Translations under genes and position numbers: made by a program
NCBI GenBank assembly: GCA_036852015.1
Contig: JAANDG010000019.1
Span: 186,001 to 250,000, forward strand
Origin: Pelodera strongyloides
Taxonomy: Eukaryota; Nematoda; Chromadorea; Rhabditida; Rhabditidae
DNA length: 64,000 nucleotides
Direction of reading: 5' to 3'
Shown: in pieces, positions 1-11,200 of the stretch
Layout of the letters: each line of letters begins with the position of its first letter
Numbering within the stretch: the stretch's first letter is position 1
The notes under the pieces: generated by a model
Told to the model about the DNA's origin: nothing
Databases searched by the model: none
What the model saw: the letters and a program-made list of their open reading frames with translations, nothing else

Positions 1-2
1 GA

Positions 3-107
3 TACGGTAACAAGAAAGTCTTAAAATTAGACAACGACAATTACATGAAGTTCCACCAGAACTTATCGACGGTGAAGATAACACTTTTGACAATAATGAA
101 TGAATGA
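3..107 (+). CDS. Possible 3' end of an unidentified gene (partial)
   Basis: From base 3 one frame stays open to a TGA at 105–107, giving about 34 residues rich in Asn, Asp and Lys with many C-ending codons, as in the real exons of this window. The 5' part would lie left of the window. I do not recognise the product. An alternative is a short exon starting after the AG at 29–30 in another frame and stopping at 101–103 with an acidic end. A canonical AATAAA lies at 502–507. This could also be chance. Confidence 0.3.
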   Translation, partial: YGNKKVLKLDNDNYMKFHQNLSTVKITLLTIMNE

Positions 108-1049
108 AATGAAAACTTAGTAAAGTATTGGGGAGCTAACTCCCTAGTGGATTACACATGATAAGACAATGTTGGTGTTGGGGAGTTCTCTCCCTCATCC
201 CTATGAGAAGAGAGTATGGTTCGACAAACCGTAGGCGGAAGTCTAACGCGAGGCTTTATATAGAACCAACCGACTGATAGATAGTACTAAGTAGTCTCGT
301 GGTGTGGGGTGGGAGAATCCATGAAAATCAAAGCGTTCAGAAAATCACGTCATTAATTGTCTCATTTTTATTTACATGCATTGAAGCTTGAAGCTGTGAG
401 TCACCTTTGCTGGATGTGATCAGCTAATTTCGCAACACTGCCCCCTCCTTCTGTCTTTGTTTTACGTCTCTCCTATGTAGTTGCTTATTTTAATATTGAT
501 GAATAAAGTATAAATTCACTACATAAATATGTCTGCTCAAAAATCACCAAGGAAATTCTAGAAACATGGAGACTTTCTATAGTTTCCTCTAAGTGATATG
601 AGCAAGATGTATGCCAGAAACGGTACTCGGTACTCTAGTTGTAATAAATAAAACAATTTGAAGAATTTATTTTCCGTTTACCTTATAGTGAACTTCAAAC
701 CTATAAATTAGAAAAACGCTTTCGTTCAATAAACAAACGCGTGCAAAGTCCATACCAGAGAGTGGTTTTTTTTTATGTCATTTCGTGAAGAATATTTAGT
801 CAAACATGAATCCTGAGATAAGGAATCTGAGAAGTAGGGAATCTTATTTGTTTTAATTTGGATTCTAAATAAGTGTATTAATTTAATCAAACACTTGGGT
901 AAAAAACACATAGGTACGCTTATCTAATAATACATCTAATAATATATTTAAAACTAATTTTATCCGATTTTGAACTCGTCACATACAAATTCTAGAAGTT
1001 TCAAGTCTAACAATAAGCAATCTAACAATAAGTTCTAAGTTCAAAGGCT
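108..1049. other. Probable 3'UTR and spacer, no gene seen
   Basis: AT-rich DNA without a convincing reading frame. An AATAAA at 502–507 and another near 646–651 could serve a plus-strand gene entering from the left. The rest looks intergenic. Confidence 0.4.
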
Positions 1050-2552
1050 CGCGTAAGTACTTAAATTGAACTTGAAATGAACAATAAACTGTCAAATCAA
1101 GGACAAATTATCATAAAATGCGGACTAGAAGGTTGTCTTCTTGGTTTTACAAAGGCAGTATTCTTTCAAAGGTCAGATTAACCTAGGACAATAGCTGAGA
1201 ACAACATCATAAAGAAAACTGGACACAGTTCGAAATTCGGAAATGGAGTTGGAGTTGGAAACGGCTAATAAGAAATAAACGTGTGAAGGGTACTGTAACT
1301 CGGTATTTATGAACTTTGCTGCAAGGTTTCGTAAGAATCGATTGTCCGGAACTACGGTAGTTCCCAGATAAGTTCCCAGTGGATTTCAGATCTACGGTGT
1401 ATACATATATATAGACGAATAAACATCCAGCGTTGTCGATGACGCCATAGATTAGGGTAAATTTCTACGGAGATAAAAAAAAACATAAAATGGAATTGCA
1501 AATGAAATGGGGGGGGGGGGGGGGGAATAAAGGCTCCGGAAGGAAATTAATAGTAATAAATTTCGATTATATGATTTACGGAAATGCAGGAAATAAAGAC
1601 AGGAAGTCGTTATTTGCGCTTTATCGATAGTGATAGTGTGAAGGTTTGAAAGTTTCAGAATAAACAAACCATATGTTATGATCTGATAAAGAACGAGTCT
1701 GCAAAACTCAACATAATAAATGACAAATACAAAGTACATATAATAAGTTGCAAAGCTTTTGTCTTTTGTGTACAGAGAGTCTAGAATAGAAGAGCCAATT
1801 CTAGAAGACAGTTCAAGTATAGCAATTAGCTATAGGACCATATGAGCCAGCTCTAACAGAAGTTGAAAAACTCGCGCAAAATTGAATTTGAAATGAACTA
1901 TAAACTGCCAAATCAAGGACAAATTATCAAAATATAAGGATTAGAAGGCCGACTTCTTGGTTTCACAAAGGCAGTATTCTTTAAAAGGTCAGCTTAGCCT
2001 ATGACAATAACTGGGAACAACATCATAAAGAAAACTGGACACGGTTGAAGTAGTTGGAAAGGGCTAATCGGTTCATTATAAATAAAGGGTACTGTAATTC
2101 GATATGATCTTTCAATTTTTCCATTCCTTATGAACTTTCCTAACAAGGTTTCCTAAAGAAACAGAAACAGTTGCCTATTTCATTACGGCATACTGTTGTT
2201 TCCGTTTATTGCAGAACTACGGTATATGCAGACCAATAAAGCTCAATTCTCGCTGGTGATTAGGGTAAATTTCTACGGAAATAAAAGTAAAACAGAATAA
2301 AGGGTGAGGGGGCAATAAAGGGTAAGGAAGGAAATAATTGTAATAAAATTCGATTATATGATTTACGGAAATGCAGGAAATAAAGACAGGAAGTCGTTAT
2401 TTGCGCTTTATCGATAGTGGGAAGGTTTGAAAGTTTTAGAATAAACAAACCATATGTTATGATCTGATAAAGAACGCGTCTGCAAAATTCAACATAATAA
2501 CTGACAAAATACATATAATAAGTTGCAAAGCTTTTGTGTAGAGACAGTCTAA
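1050..2552. repeat. Diverged direct duplication of about 0.7 kb
   Basis: Two similar blocks in the same orientation lie at about 1050–1785 and 1868–2552. Shared landmarks include the string AATCAAGGACAAATTATCA (near 1097 and 1914), CAAAGGCAGTATTCTTT, and the ends with CATATAATAAGTTGCAAAG. The copies differ by many small indels. The first holds a run of 17 G at 1509–1525 where the second has a short interrupted G-rich stretch. Matching minus-strand frames of 95 and 84 codons end in both blocks, but these follow from the duplication and are low-complexity. I see no transposase or clear terminal repeat. Confidence 0.75.
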
Positions 2553-4644
2553 TTGCAAAAGTTCACCTACCTATTTTTTTTACATCTCGTAAGTTGATGT
2601 TACGTGTCTAGTTAGAAGATACTTTAGTTGTTACAAAGATTTGATTTTCATCGAGTATACATCATTACTGCAAGCCTAAGCCTAAGCCTACAAAATAAGA
2701 AATAGTTCCAGGGCCGGAGCCGGAGCGAAATTTCAAAATTCAATATCACGGTGTGTGGGGGGATGTTTGGGTAAATAATGGACGGACGTAGAATTGATTC
2801 AATAGAGAGAATCAACGAACAACCATATTTGGAGAGACACCCGAAAATTTGGATTAACTATTGCGAAATACAATGTACATGATGTTCGTTCAGCCAATTC
2901 GCTCGGTAGGATAGCTTCCTGATGTAGAGGTATGGTAGGTGAAGTTCCAAAGAAAGTTGTTTGTGCCCTAGAAGACTAATTCTTATTTTACGGGGGAAGA
3001 TATGAAGGTATAGCTTTATTGTTAGAATTTCTAACTAACAATACCTTGCTTGGAACCTAGGAGTCTATATACTCAACATCTGTATAATCAATTACAAATG
3101 TTATATCAAAAAGTAAACAAAATACGTTGGGTTTGTAAAAAGGACCAGTGCTCCCGGTATTGAATACGAAAAAAAAATGAATATTTATTCTGTTGTCGTT
3201 CATATCTGTTGATATCTGTATAAATTATGTTGTAATGAGAAAACGTCACTTGCACTCTCCATGCCGTCATATTTATCAACATAGGACCGGAAACGATAAA
3301 AACACCATGGAAATGAGTAATAATATACTGTAATCGGGGGCTAATGTTCACCGTTCCCTAAATCCTAAGAGGCAGGGAACGGTATTGTACCATTGTATTC
3401 CAGTGAATGTTCTCAAGATGGTTATTCAAGAATTCAGGATTCTTGAATCTATTGAAGAAGATTCTTGTCTATATTCATAACTAATTGTAGGGTAGGAAGG
3501 AGATGGAATTCATTCACTCTAATGCTAATCGTTCTAGACATTCATAAATCATAATAAATGAAATTTGCTACTGAGAGCTAAAGGTAGAATGAGTAAAAAA
3601 AATGGTTAACTTCCTATCCTTTCGTGACGCGCCCTTGAGTTTTTCTTCGGCGTGCAGGTTTCCCGCAGAAACCACGCCGCTTGCACGACGTAAAAAAAGT
3701 TGCCGCTTACATGCCGTAGAGAAGTAAAGTTGCCGCTTGCACGCCGTAATCACTCCATTTCGCCTCAGGCTTTTAATCGCGTGCAAGAGGCGTGAGATCG
3801 GCGTTCAATTTGCTCGCCACTCCCATTTTTTTGCACACCATCACGTTGCCAAACGCGCACTTGCACGCCGTTCTCACGCGGCTTGCACGCCAAGTTTCGT
3901 CAGTGTAAGCAGAACAGAACCAAAATAGGGACAGATCAAGTAGCTACGGGGAGATTTTCCAAGTTGTTAAGCAGATGTTGCACACCTGTGGCACCGAGTT
4001 CAACATATGTCCACCTCCTTGTCTTCGTGGAACAATTAATTAACTGTGTAGAGAATCATGTACATTGTAAGCTAGCATTTGAATGTCGTCTATCCCTTAA
4101 GTGTGGCCAGGGTCCAGCGCACCCAGAAGATGTTCAATCAAGATGCGCAAATTTTGGACCATCTTTATGCAAAAATCCTCATCATTTATTTATATCCGCG
4201 GAAACTATGCCAGGAACAAAACCTTGCTCCTATTTATTTATGGTACAACAATTACAGTAAGTCGCTAGCAAAAATAGCGCGTGTAAAAAATACATGCATA
4301 ATTGTGTCGTTATACGGTACTTTCTGTATCAACACCACGTCACAGAAATTTTGATTTTTCGCATTTTTCTCGTTCGAGTTGCGTTCCTTGGCTTTGGAAT
4401 CACGTTTAAAACTTTTCTGATAGTTTTTTCTGCTTTTTGTGAAACAGTACTGCCGTTTAACCTGTTCCATACGTCCCTTTCATGTTTAGACTGGCGCCCG
4501 TGTGACAGGATCCGCTTATATTGATTGTACATAAGTTGTAGATTGTTTCGTTCGTTGACCGTTCTTTTATGAATATTTTGCTTGTTGAGACACTTTAATC
4601 AATCGTTTAGTTTGTGCGTTGAATAGTGGTGTGTAACTGGAACA
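2553..4644. other. Spacer upstream of SARNP
   Basis: No gene is recognised. Between about 3935 and 4260 several short frames look weakly coding: one of about 43 codons ends near 4046, another covers 4079–4354. None has a recognisable domain or a clean splice structure. The promoter of SARNP should lie in the last few hundred bases. A splice-acceptor-like TCGTTTAG ends at 4610, 34 nt before the SARNP start codon. Confidence 0.4.
3640..3895. repeat. GC-rich cluster of TTGCACG motifs
   Basis: Within about 250 bp the motif TTGCACGCCG or close variants recurs on the plus strand (near 3682, 3738, 3861 and 3882) and once inverted (near 3781). It is mixed with the related strings ACATGCCGTAG and GTGCAGG. 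The block is much richer in G+C than its surroundings. It could be a degraded short tandem repeat or a cluster of protein-binding sites. One more TTGCACGCC occurs near 5792 in a SARNP intron. Confidence 0.5.
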
Positions 4645-7097
4645 ATGAGCAGCAAGGATTACGAGAAAATGACGGTATGCTTTGGTCTTTACCATTCCCT
4701 GTGAAAACTACGTTTACATTTTGTGGAGAAAATTTGAGGCATGAACTAAGACGCATTGAATGAGGATGTTATTGTGTATACGGTTTATGTTTTAGGTGGC
4801 TCTTCTCAGGGATGAGCTGAAATCCCGTGGCTTGTCCTCTGATGGAAAGAAGGCAGATCTTATTGAGAGACTTAAGGTTTGCTCTTTTGAACTGTGTGCA
4901 AACGTAATTCCAGGTTCACTAATTTGCGTTTTTCTCTCTTTTTAAGTGAAGTGCGTGGATTGCAACTTCCACCTTCCACTTCCTTCTTCTAGAAGAAGTT
5001 CTAACTTGTACTTGAGTGGACAGTATTCCTTAATCGTTGCTGGTATAATTTGTTTATTTCAGACAGCTGATGCGGAACAGGACATTTTGAATACATCTGT
5101 GGACACTACTGGTCTTCCACAAAATGGTAAAGTAGTGAGAATTTACTTCTTGCTTTTAAATACATGTGATGTGTGCCATATTGCTTTAGTTCACAGTTCA
5201 CACTAATTTGCGAATGTCTTGCAGATGATATATTGAACGAAGACGATGTGCTGGGGTCTGCAACCGAGAATGGATCCTCAGACAAGAAAACCACAGACGA
5301 GGCTCCGGAGAATGGACATAAAGTACGTTTTTCTCGAATATTCTTATTGACATAATGCGGCTGCATGTTTCTCGGAATTTGGTCTCGAACCTGTAGTATT
5401 GAACTTCGACTCTGAGTTGCGTATATGTCCTCTTTTTTTGTCATTTGCATTTTTATTTTTAGAATGAAGGCTCCACAAATCGCGTTGCAATTACATCGGA
5501 AAGCGAATCGACACAATCTGCAGTAAGAGTTTCGGTTAGGACCGCGTTTTGTCTTTTTATCATTAGTTTAGGGGGATCTTTAACTTTCATTTGACATAAG
5601 AAAGAAGGGATGTAAATTAAAATCATATCTGGTACCTTGAAAATAGTTCAACTTCACTATCAAATTCTATCTACAGTCATTATTCAAATGTTTTACACGT
5701 TTAATAATCAAATTAGCCATTGTGTGGTTGTGTGTGAGAAAATTAAGTCGACTTTTCCCACATCGCTAATAGCTCCGTAAAAAATTTAATGTAACTTGCA
5801 CGCCTCTGTATCAGAGATCAGAGTCTAAACAACGAACGAACGAACTACTAACTGAGTTGCTTACTTAATTTATACATCTCTCCTATTCTGATAGATCTCT
5901 GATAGATGATCCAGTATTGCATTATTCAGACAAAAAGCGCTGGTGACATTGCTAGCTCGGACGCTAAACTGGCACGCGCCCAACGTTTCGGATTGCCGGT
6001 TGGAATTGCTGGAGTTACACCGGGGGCAACAACTGTAGATGCTAAAGTGAAGCGCGCCGACAGGTGAGCTTTTTTAATAATTACACTATTACACATTCGA
6101 TTATTATACTTCGCTAAATTCTAAACCCACATATTGAAAGATTACAGCTGACGAGATGACCTATTGTATAATTGTATTTGAGATTCGGCATTACTGCCCC
6201 AGAAGCAGCTGGAACTATCCCAGCCGCGTTAGTAACGGATGAAGCCAAGGCGAAGAGAGCAGCCAGGTGAGGGTTTATTGCTTCACTTTTCGTGTTGGTT
6301 ATCTTTTACCTGTTTGTTTTCGCCTATGCCCGTCCTGTATATTGTATATTAGTTTTTCATTTGTTTAGATTTGGAGAAAGTATTACAAAAAAACCCGTGG
6401 ACGATGCTGTCAAGGAGAAGCTGATGAAACGTGCCGCTAGGTTTGTGAAATCGTTTTTTTTTGCTAAGTCAACTTCACTTTTGTCGCATACCTGTTGTAT
6501 GTCACCTTAAAAAATTGCTAGAAACTCGTCCCACAAGCACACATCACATCGTACATTTTGATTTTGACCTGTAGAATAATTTATTGTTATAAAGTTATTA
6601 AAGCTCCTATTTCGTTTTCAGATTTGGCATTCCCGTGAACAGTGAGGGAACTGTGGTTGGCAAAACCGGAGGAGTCTCGGTATGATTTTGTGGACACGTG
6701 AGATACGTGTAATAATTCTCTCAGACACAGTCACACAGTGCTCATTGCTCCGCCTCAGAACATATCAATTGTTTTGGTGTCTATCGCATAGATCTTCTTG
6801 TCATTTGAATTTTGAATATATCACTTATCTCATCATTTGAATATATCAAAAACTTTAGGTCGACCCAGATCAGTTGAAGAGAAGAGCAGAGAGGTTTGGT
6901 GTCGCTACGCCACAAGTTGAGGTATTGTATTGTTATTTGTTTGTTATTTTATTTCAAACTCTACAATTTGTTTTGTTTTTGATTAAGAATTTTTGTTTCT
7001 TGTTTTTCACAGCGAATTGTGTTGAAGCGACTTGTGTATTATCTTGTACTTGACTCATACGAGGATATTTTAGGAAAAGAAGGCGAGAGTCGACTAG
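4645..7097 (+). CDS. SARNP: SARNP/CIP29/Tho1-type SAP-domain mRNA export factor
   Basis: Eleven exons: 4645–4674, 4796–4876, 5063–5126, 5225–5322, 5463–5522, 5930–6063, 6183–6266, 6369–6440, 6622–6679, 6859–6921, 7074–7097 (255 codons plus stop). Phases agree at every junction. Residues about 8–37 form a SAP DNA-binding motif (LLRDELKSRGLSSDGKKADL), followed by an acidic linker. The C-terminal half repeats the family signature R-A-x-R-F-G at least five times, as in human CIP29. In animals and yeast this protein works with the TREX complex and the DDX39 helicase in mRNA export from the nucleus. The last exon is the least certain: it gives a short basic end (EKKARVD). The protein is slightly longer than human SARNP (210 residues). 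Confidence 0.9.
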
Positions 7098-8236
7098 AAA
7101 GGCTACTGGCTGGATCTTCACTACTCATGGTTCACAACAGCGATCTTCACCCTGATTCCTCTCTATTGTCTATGTCTATAGTTGTAAACAGAGCCTCATG
7201 TCTGTCTCTCCATAGTCTCCATTCTCAATGCGGTGGAAGCTCATCATTAGTGAGACTTCCCACTTTTTGGCCACGTAGTAACCGTCACCGTCCCTTCAAC
7301 TCAGTTACCTGCTGTTCTTTGCTTTCCAATTACGCCCACGACTTCTTCATCTCAAACTTCCACCCAAACTTCGTTAATTGTGAACTACAAACTACGATTT
7401 CCGTAGTGAATTTGTTTATTAGTATTTTCTATTCTTTTCCATTCTCTTATTCATATCCGTTTTTCCTCACCCTTGGATTTTATCTCAAAATGCCATGATG
7501 CGATTGGAGTGGTGGTGTCCTGACTCCTGACTGTGACCCTCAACGTGGACGCGCAGGTAAGTTTTTTTTTAAATTTATTTCGCGTACATATATTTGGAGT
7601 TGAAGGTGGGGACGACCTTGTACGTCATTTCCAATATGGATTTAATAGTTTATTGTTTGGTTTGAGTGTTTTCCTCGATGATGTAGGTAAGTTAATTTGT
7701 TCGTGTTATTCTCGGCACTTTTTGGGAGGACACGACATTTTTATACATGGCAAGCAGCAGGTTGGTCAGTTACTGAAATCCTTTTATCTCCTAAATTATT
7801 TGTTACCTTGTTGTTCCGAAGTTCATGAACTATTTGTTGCTGGTTGTTCTATTATTTCCACGTTTTGTTATAGCTAATAGTTCTCCTTACCTATTAATCT
7901 TCCCTGCTCTATAAGGTTATAAGTTTTTCTCTCATGTATCTGAATATAAGTTGTTGATGATCGTGTAACTTTAGAATTTCAACATGATGTGAACTTGGCT
8001 GCGGTCAAGTTCTGTGTTCTGTGTAGCATTTTGAATTCTTCGTTTTATTTATTTTTACCCAGGTAACCCAGGTACAATAAAATTGTGGAAATAATTGCTT
8101 GATATCTGCCTTTCTATTTTCCATTTTCCGTTAATTCGGGTGATATATTTTACATTATTGTATATTGCTTTTTTTATTGACTCGTATGTCTAATCCTAAC
8201 ATTTTTGTTCATATTCTGGTTTATTATTTCAGGTGG
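7098..8236. other. SARNP 3'UTR and short gap to RNF25
   Basis: T-rich sequence with no domain-bearing frame. An AATAAA at 8076–8081 would end SARNP only about 150 bp before the acceptor (ending at 8232) that precedes the RNF25 start codon. Confidence 0.5.
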
Positions 8237-11200
8237 ATGAACGAGGTTCTCTTAGAGGAGGTGGCCATTCTCCGCGAGATCTTTGAGGAGCTGGAAGTTG
8301 ATGAACAACCCTCGTTAGTCTTTATCTACGTTATTTATTTTGAGGATGATATTTTTTATGTTAAGTGACTGAGAGAAATCCATGTGTTATTTATCAAGAT
8401 ATGACTTCTGTGATACAAAACAGACCTGAGCGCCAAGAGTACGACCAGTAGAATAATAGTTTTATTACGACGTAGAAGAGTCGATATAATGAGCAATGAG
8501 TGTTAGGCCGTAGCCTTTATATACGGATGGCTACGTGCTGATCAAACACCAATAATCTATTTTTATATCGTGAAAAAGAGTTTAAAGTTGAAGTTTTTGG
8601 TTCTTTTTTATAACGCGCAAAAAGTGAACAATTCTTTATGTATATAATGGCGTACTGTCGTGCTCGACAAAATTCAGAAACAGCAAAACTAGACCGATTG
8701 ATCCCTTTAAAAATCAATATGCTAAAAACACAGCATTTTATAATTTTAAGAAATATAACGTTAAAACAGCAGAACCAAAAAATGCGGCGTCAGACTTGTT
8801 CAAATACTTGCTTAACTAATGCAAATAGACCCTGCACAAAAGTGTAACTATTTGTAATTATAAGAAGTCATAAGTTCACAATAGAGTTTCGTGTGCATGC
8901 TCTGCCAATCGTTGGAATAAAGTAATATTACTAGAACATACAACTGAAGTACAACTAGAAAGCGTTTGAAATTTTCTACGATTTTTTGTCACCGACACAG
9001 GTGTCCGCATTTTTTGGTTCTGCTTGTTTTAACGTTCTATTTCTTAAAATTATAAAATGCTGAGTTTTTAGCATATTGATTTTTAAAGGGATCAATCGGT
9101 CTAGTTTTGCTGTTTCTGAATTTTGTCGAGCACGACAGTACGCCATTATATACATAAAGAATTGTTCACTTTTTGCGCGTTATAAAAAAGAACCAAAACT
9201 TCAACTTTAAACTCTCTTTTTACGATATAAAAATTGGCTCTTTTTGCAGCTATTTCTAAATATCATTCATTGAAGAATGAGTACAATTTGTTCGGGACCA
9301 CAGCTACGACCCAGCGTAGCGTAAATGGAGCAATGCTCAGCTTTCAGATACTTTATAATTTGGGAAAGACCACCCACTTTTTGAAGTTAACTTAGCTAGA
9401 TAATGATAGTGGATAAACACTTGATTATTTAAAAAAATTCTGTGAAACTAGTAGATATGCAATCCTGAAGCCGAAAGCTGCATTTCATACTGTAATTCAT
9501 ACATTACCAAATGCTTTTCACCGAAGAAAATTTGATGACTGGAGAGTGACCATTTGATGACGGTGTCGACCTTGTCACAAGGGGTCACCGAAAGGCTGCC
9601 CAAACAAAAAGGTGAACCGTCCCAAACTGGGTTCGTCCATTTCCTATGTTAGACCCCCAGATCGGAACGTTTGGCAAATTGACAAAGAGAAACAAAGACA
9701 ATTTCCAACAGCTCGAAAAAATCTCTTTACGTACGAAGGTAAACCCATGGTGACGGTTCACGATTTTTTCATGGTCTAGCCCATTCGGTCCAAGGGCATC
9801 GAAAACCGTCGCTAATTGGTCACGGCAGTCACAACTGGTCACCAAACTGTCACCAACCAGTCAACAAAAGCATTTTCGGTGAAACCCCATAGGTGACGGG
9901 CCAGCGACGGTCTTCTCTGGTTTCGGCGATTATTCAGTTTTCCAGAAATCAATCAAATGTCTTTGATTGTTTATTATCAACTTGATTGATCCCTAGGGAT
10001 CTAGCTTTGCCAAACGCTTTCACATTTCACATTCATCTTTAATCACAATACTCAAGAGTATAAAACACTTGAGACATTCGGTCATTATTGGATTAGGTTT
10101 TCGATCCGTAATTCCTGCAAGAAATACCGGAAGAACAAAAAAGTTTAGTAGTAGGGTCCTACAATTAGTACGGTTCTATCGTACTCCTAATCTACAGTTA
10201 CATACTAACACAAATTTTGATCTAATCTAAGTCGTTTTTATTTTAAAAATTAAGCATTAACATTAGTATTAGCATTATTAATATGTATAAACATGATTGT
10301 ACAAATTAAGTACAATAGATATATGGATATGGTCATCGTTTTCAAGGCACCTTCTGATTTACACAAAATCTCTCCCACAAGATTGCAATGCTGCGTGAAC
10401 ACAAAAACGATCAGATTAGAGGGCGCCCGCAGTATACTCGCAAGAGAATGAGACGCTATATAGGCTGTCGCGCAGCAAAACACCTGTCGTTTTGCTGGCA
10501 AGCTGTTGGTCTGCCAAAAACCTTGTCCACATACCCATATATATATATATATATATATATACAAGAAAAAACTTGGGACGACACTCAAAATTTAAAATAA
10601 TTGCCTTCAAACTTAACCGATTTGAAATATTGTTTTTGGAGAAGTTAAAACAAGTTAGCGGAATATGTATTAGAATGCTACTCGGTAGTTTAGTCGAATG
10701 ATTGTCTAGTTATTTAATTAAACATCCCCTCTTTGCACGTTTGACCCCCGATAAAGAACCAAAAAGAGCTATCTCGCTCCGCTCGCTAGCCCCGAAACAC
10801 TAATAACTTGCGGGTAGTCGCAATTAGATAATTTGCCAACGGCAAGACATAGTGTGTTCCACTGATCACTAAGGACGAAAAGATCAGTGAGCAAATGTGA
10901 GTGATTAACTAAACACATTATAGTAACAAACTACACATATAAATAATTCTTAGGTATATACCGTAATACCTAACAGTATCGGACATTCGAACCCTGTTTT
11001 ACAGAGAACGCGATGCAATCCTCACAGTATGCAAGAAAGTGCGACCTAATGACGAAGGGCAATTGATGTCTTCAGCGTCGGTTCGTGTGGAGTTGACCAT
11101 TTGTAATGATGTGAGTTTTATTTGTGCTTTACGTACGGATACATTGACGACACTTTGTTTCAGACGTAGTCGTTGTTAATTGTGATTATGTTTTGACTAA

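Noticed and set aside
3883..4354. Plus-strand frames of 125 and 91 codons upstream of SARNP
   Set aside because: No recognisable domain, mixed frames and no clean splice pattern. A broken gene cannot be excluded but is not supported.
7013..7498. Long frame continuing SARNP after exon 10 (about 160 codons)
   Set aside because: It is in phase and open, but the translation is a pyrimidine-rich, low-complexity string unlike any SARNP C-terminus. The short exon 7074–7097 after GATATTTTAG fits the family length better.
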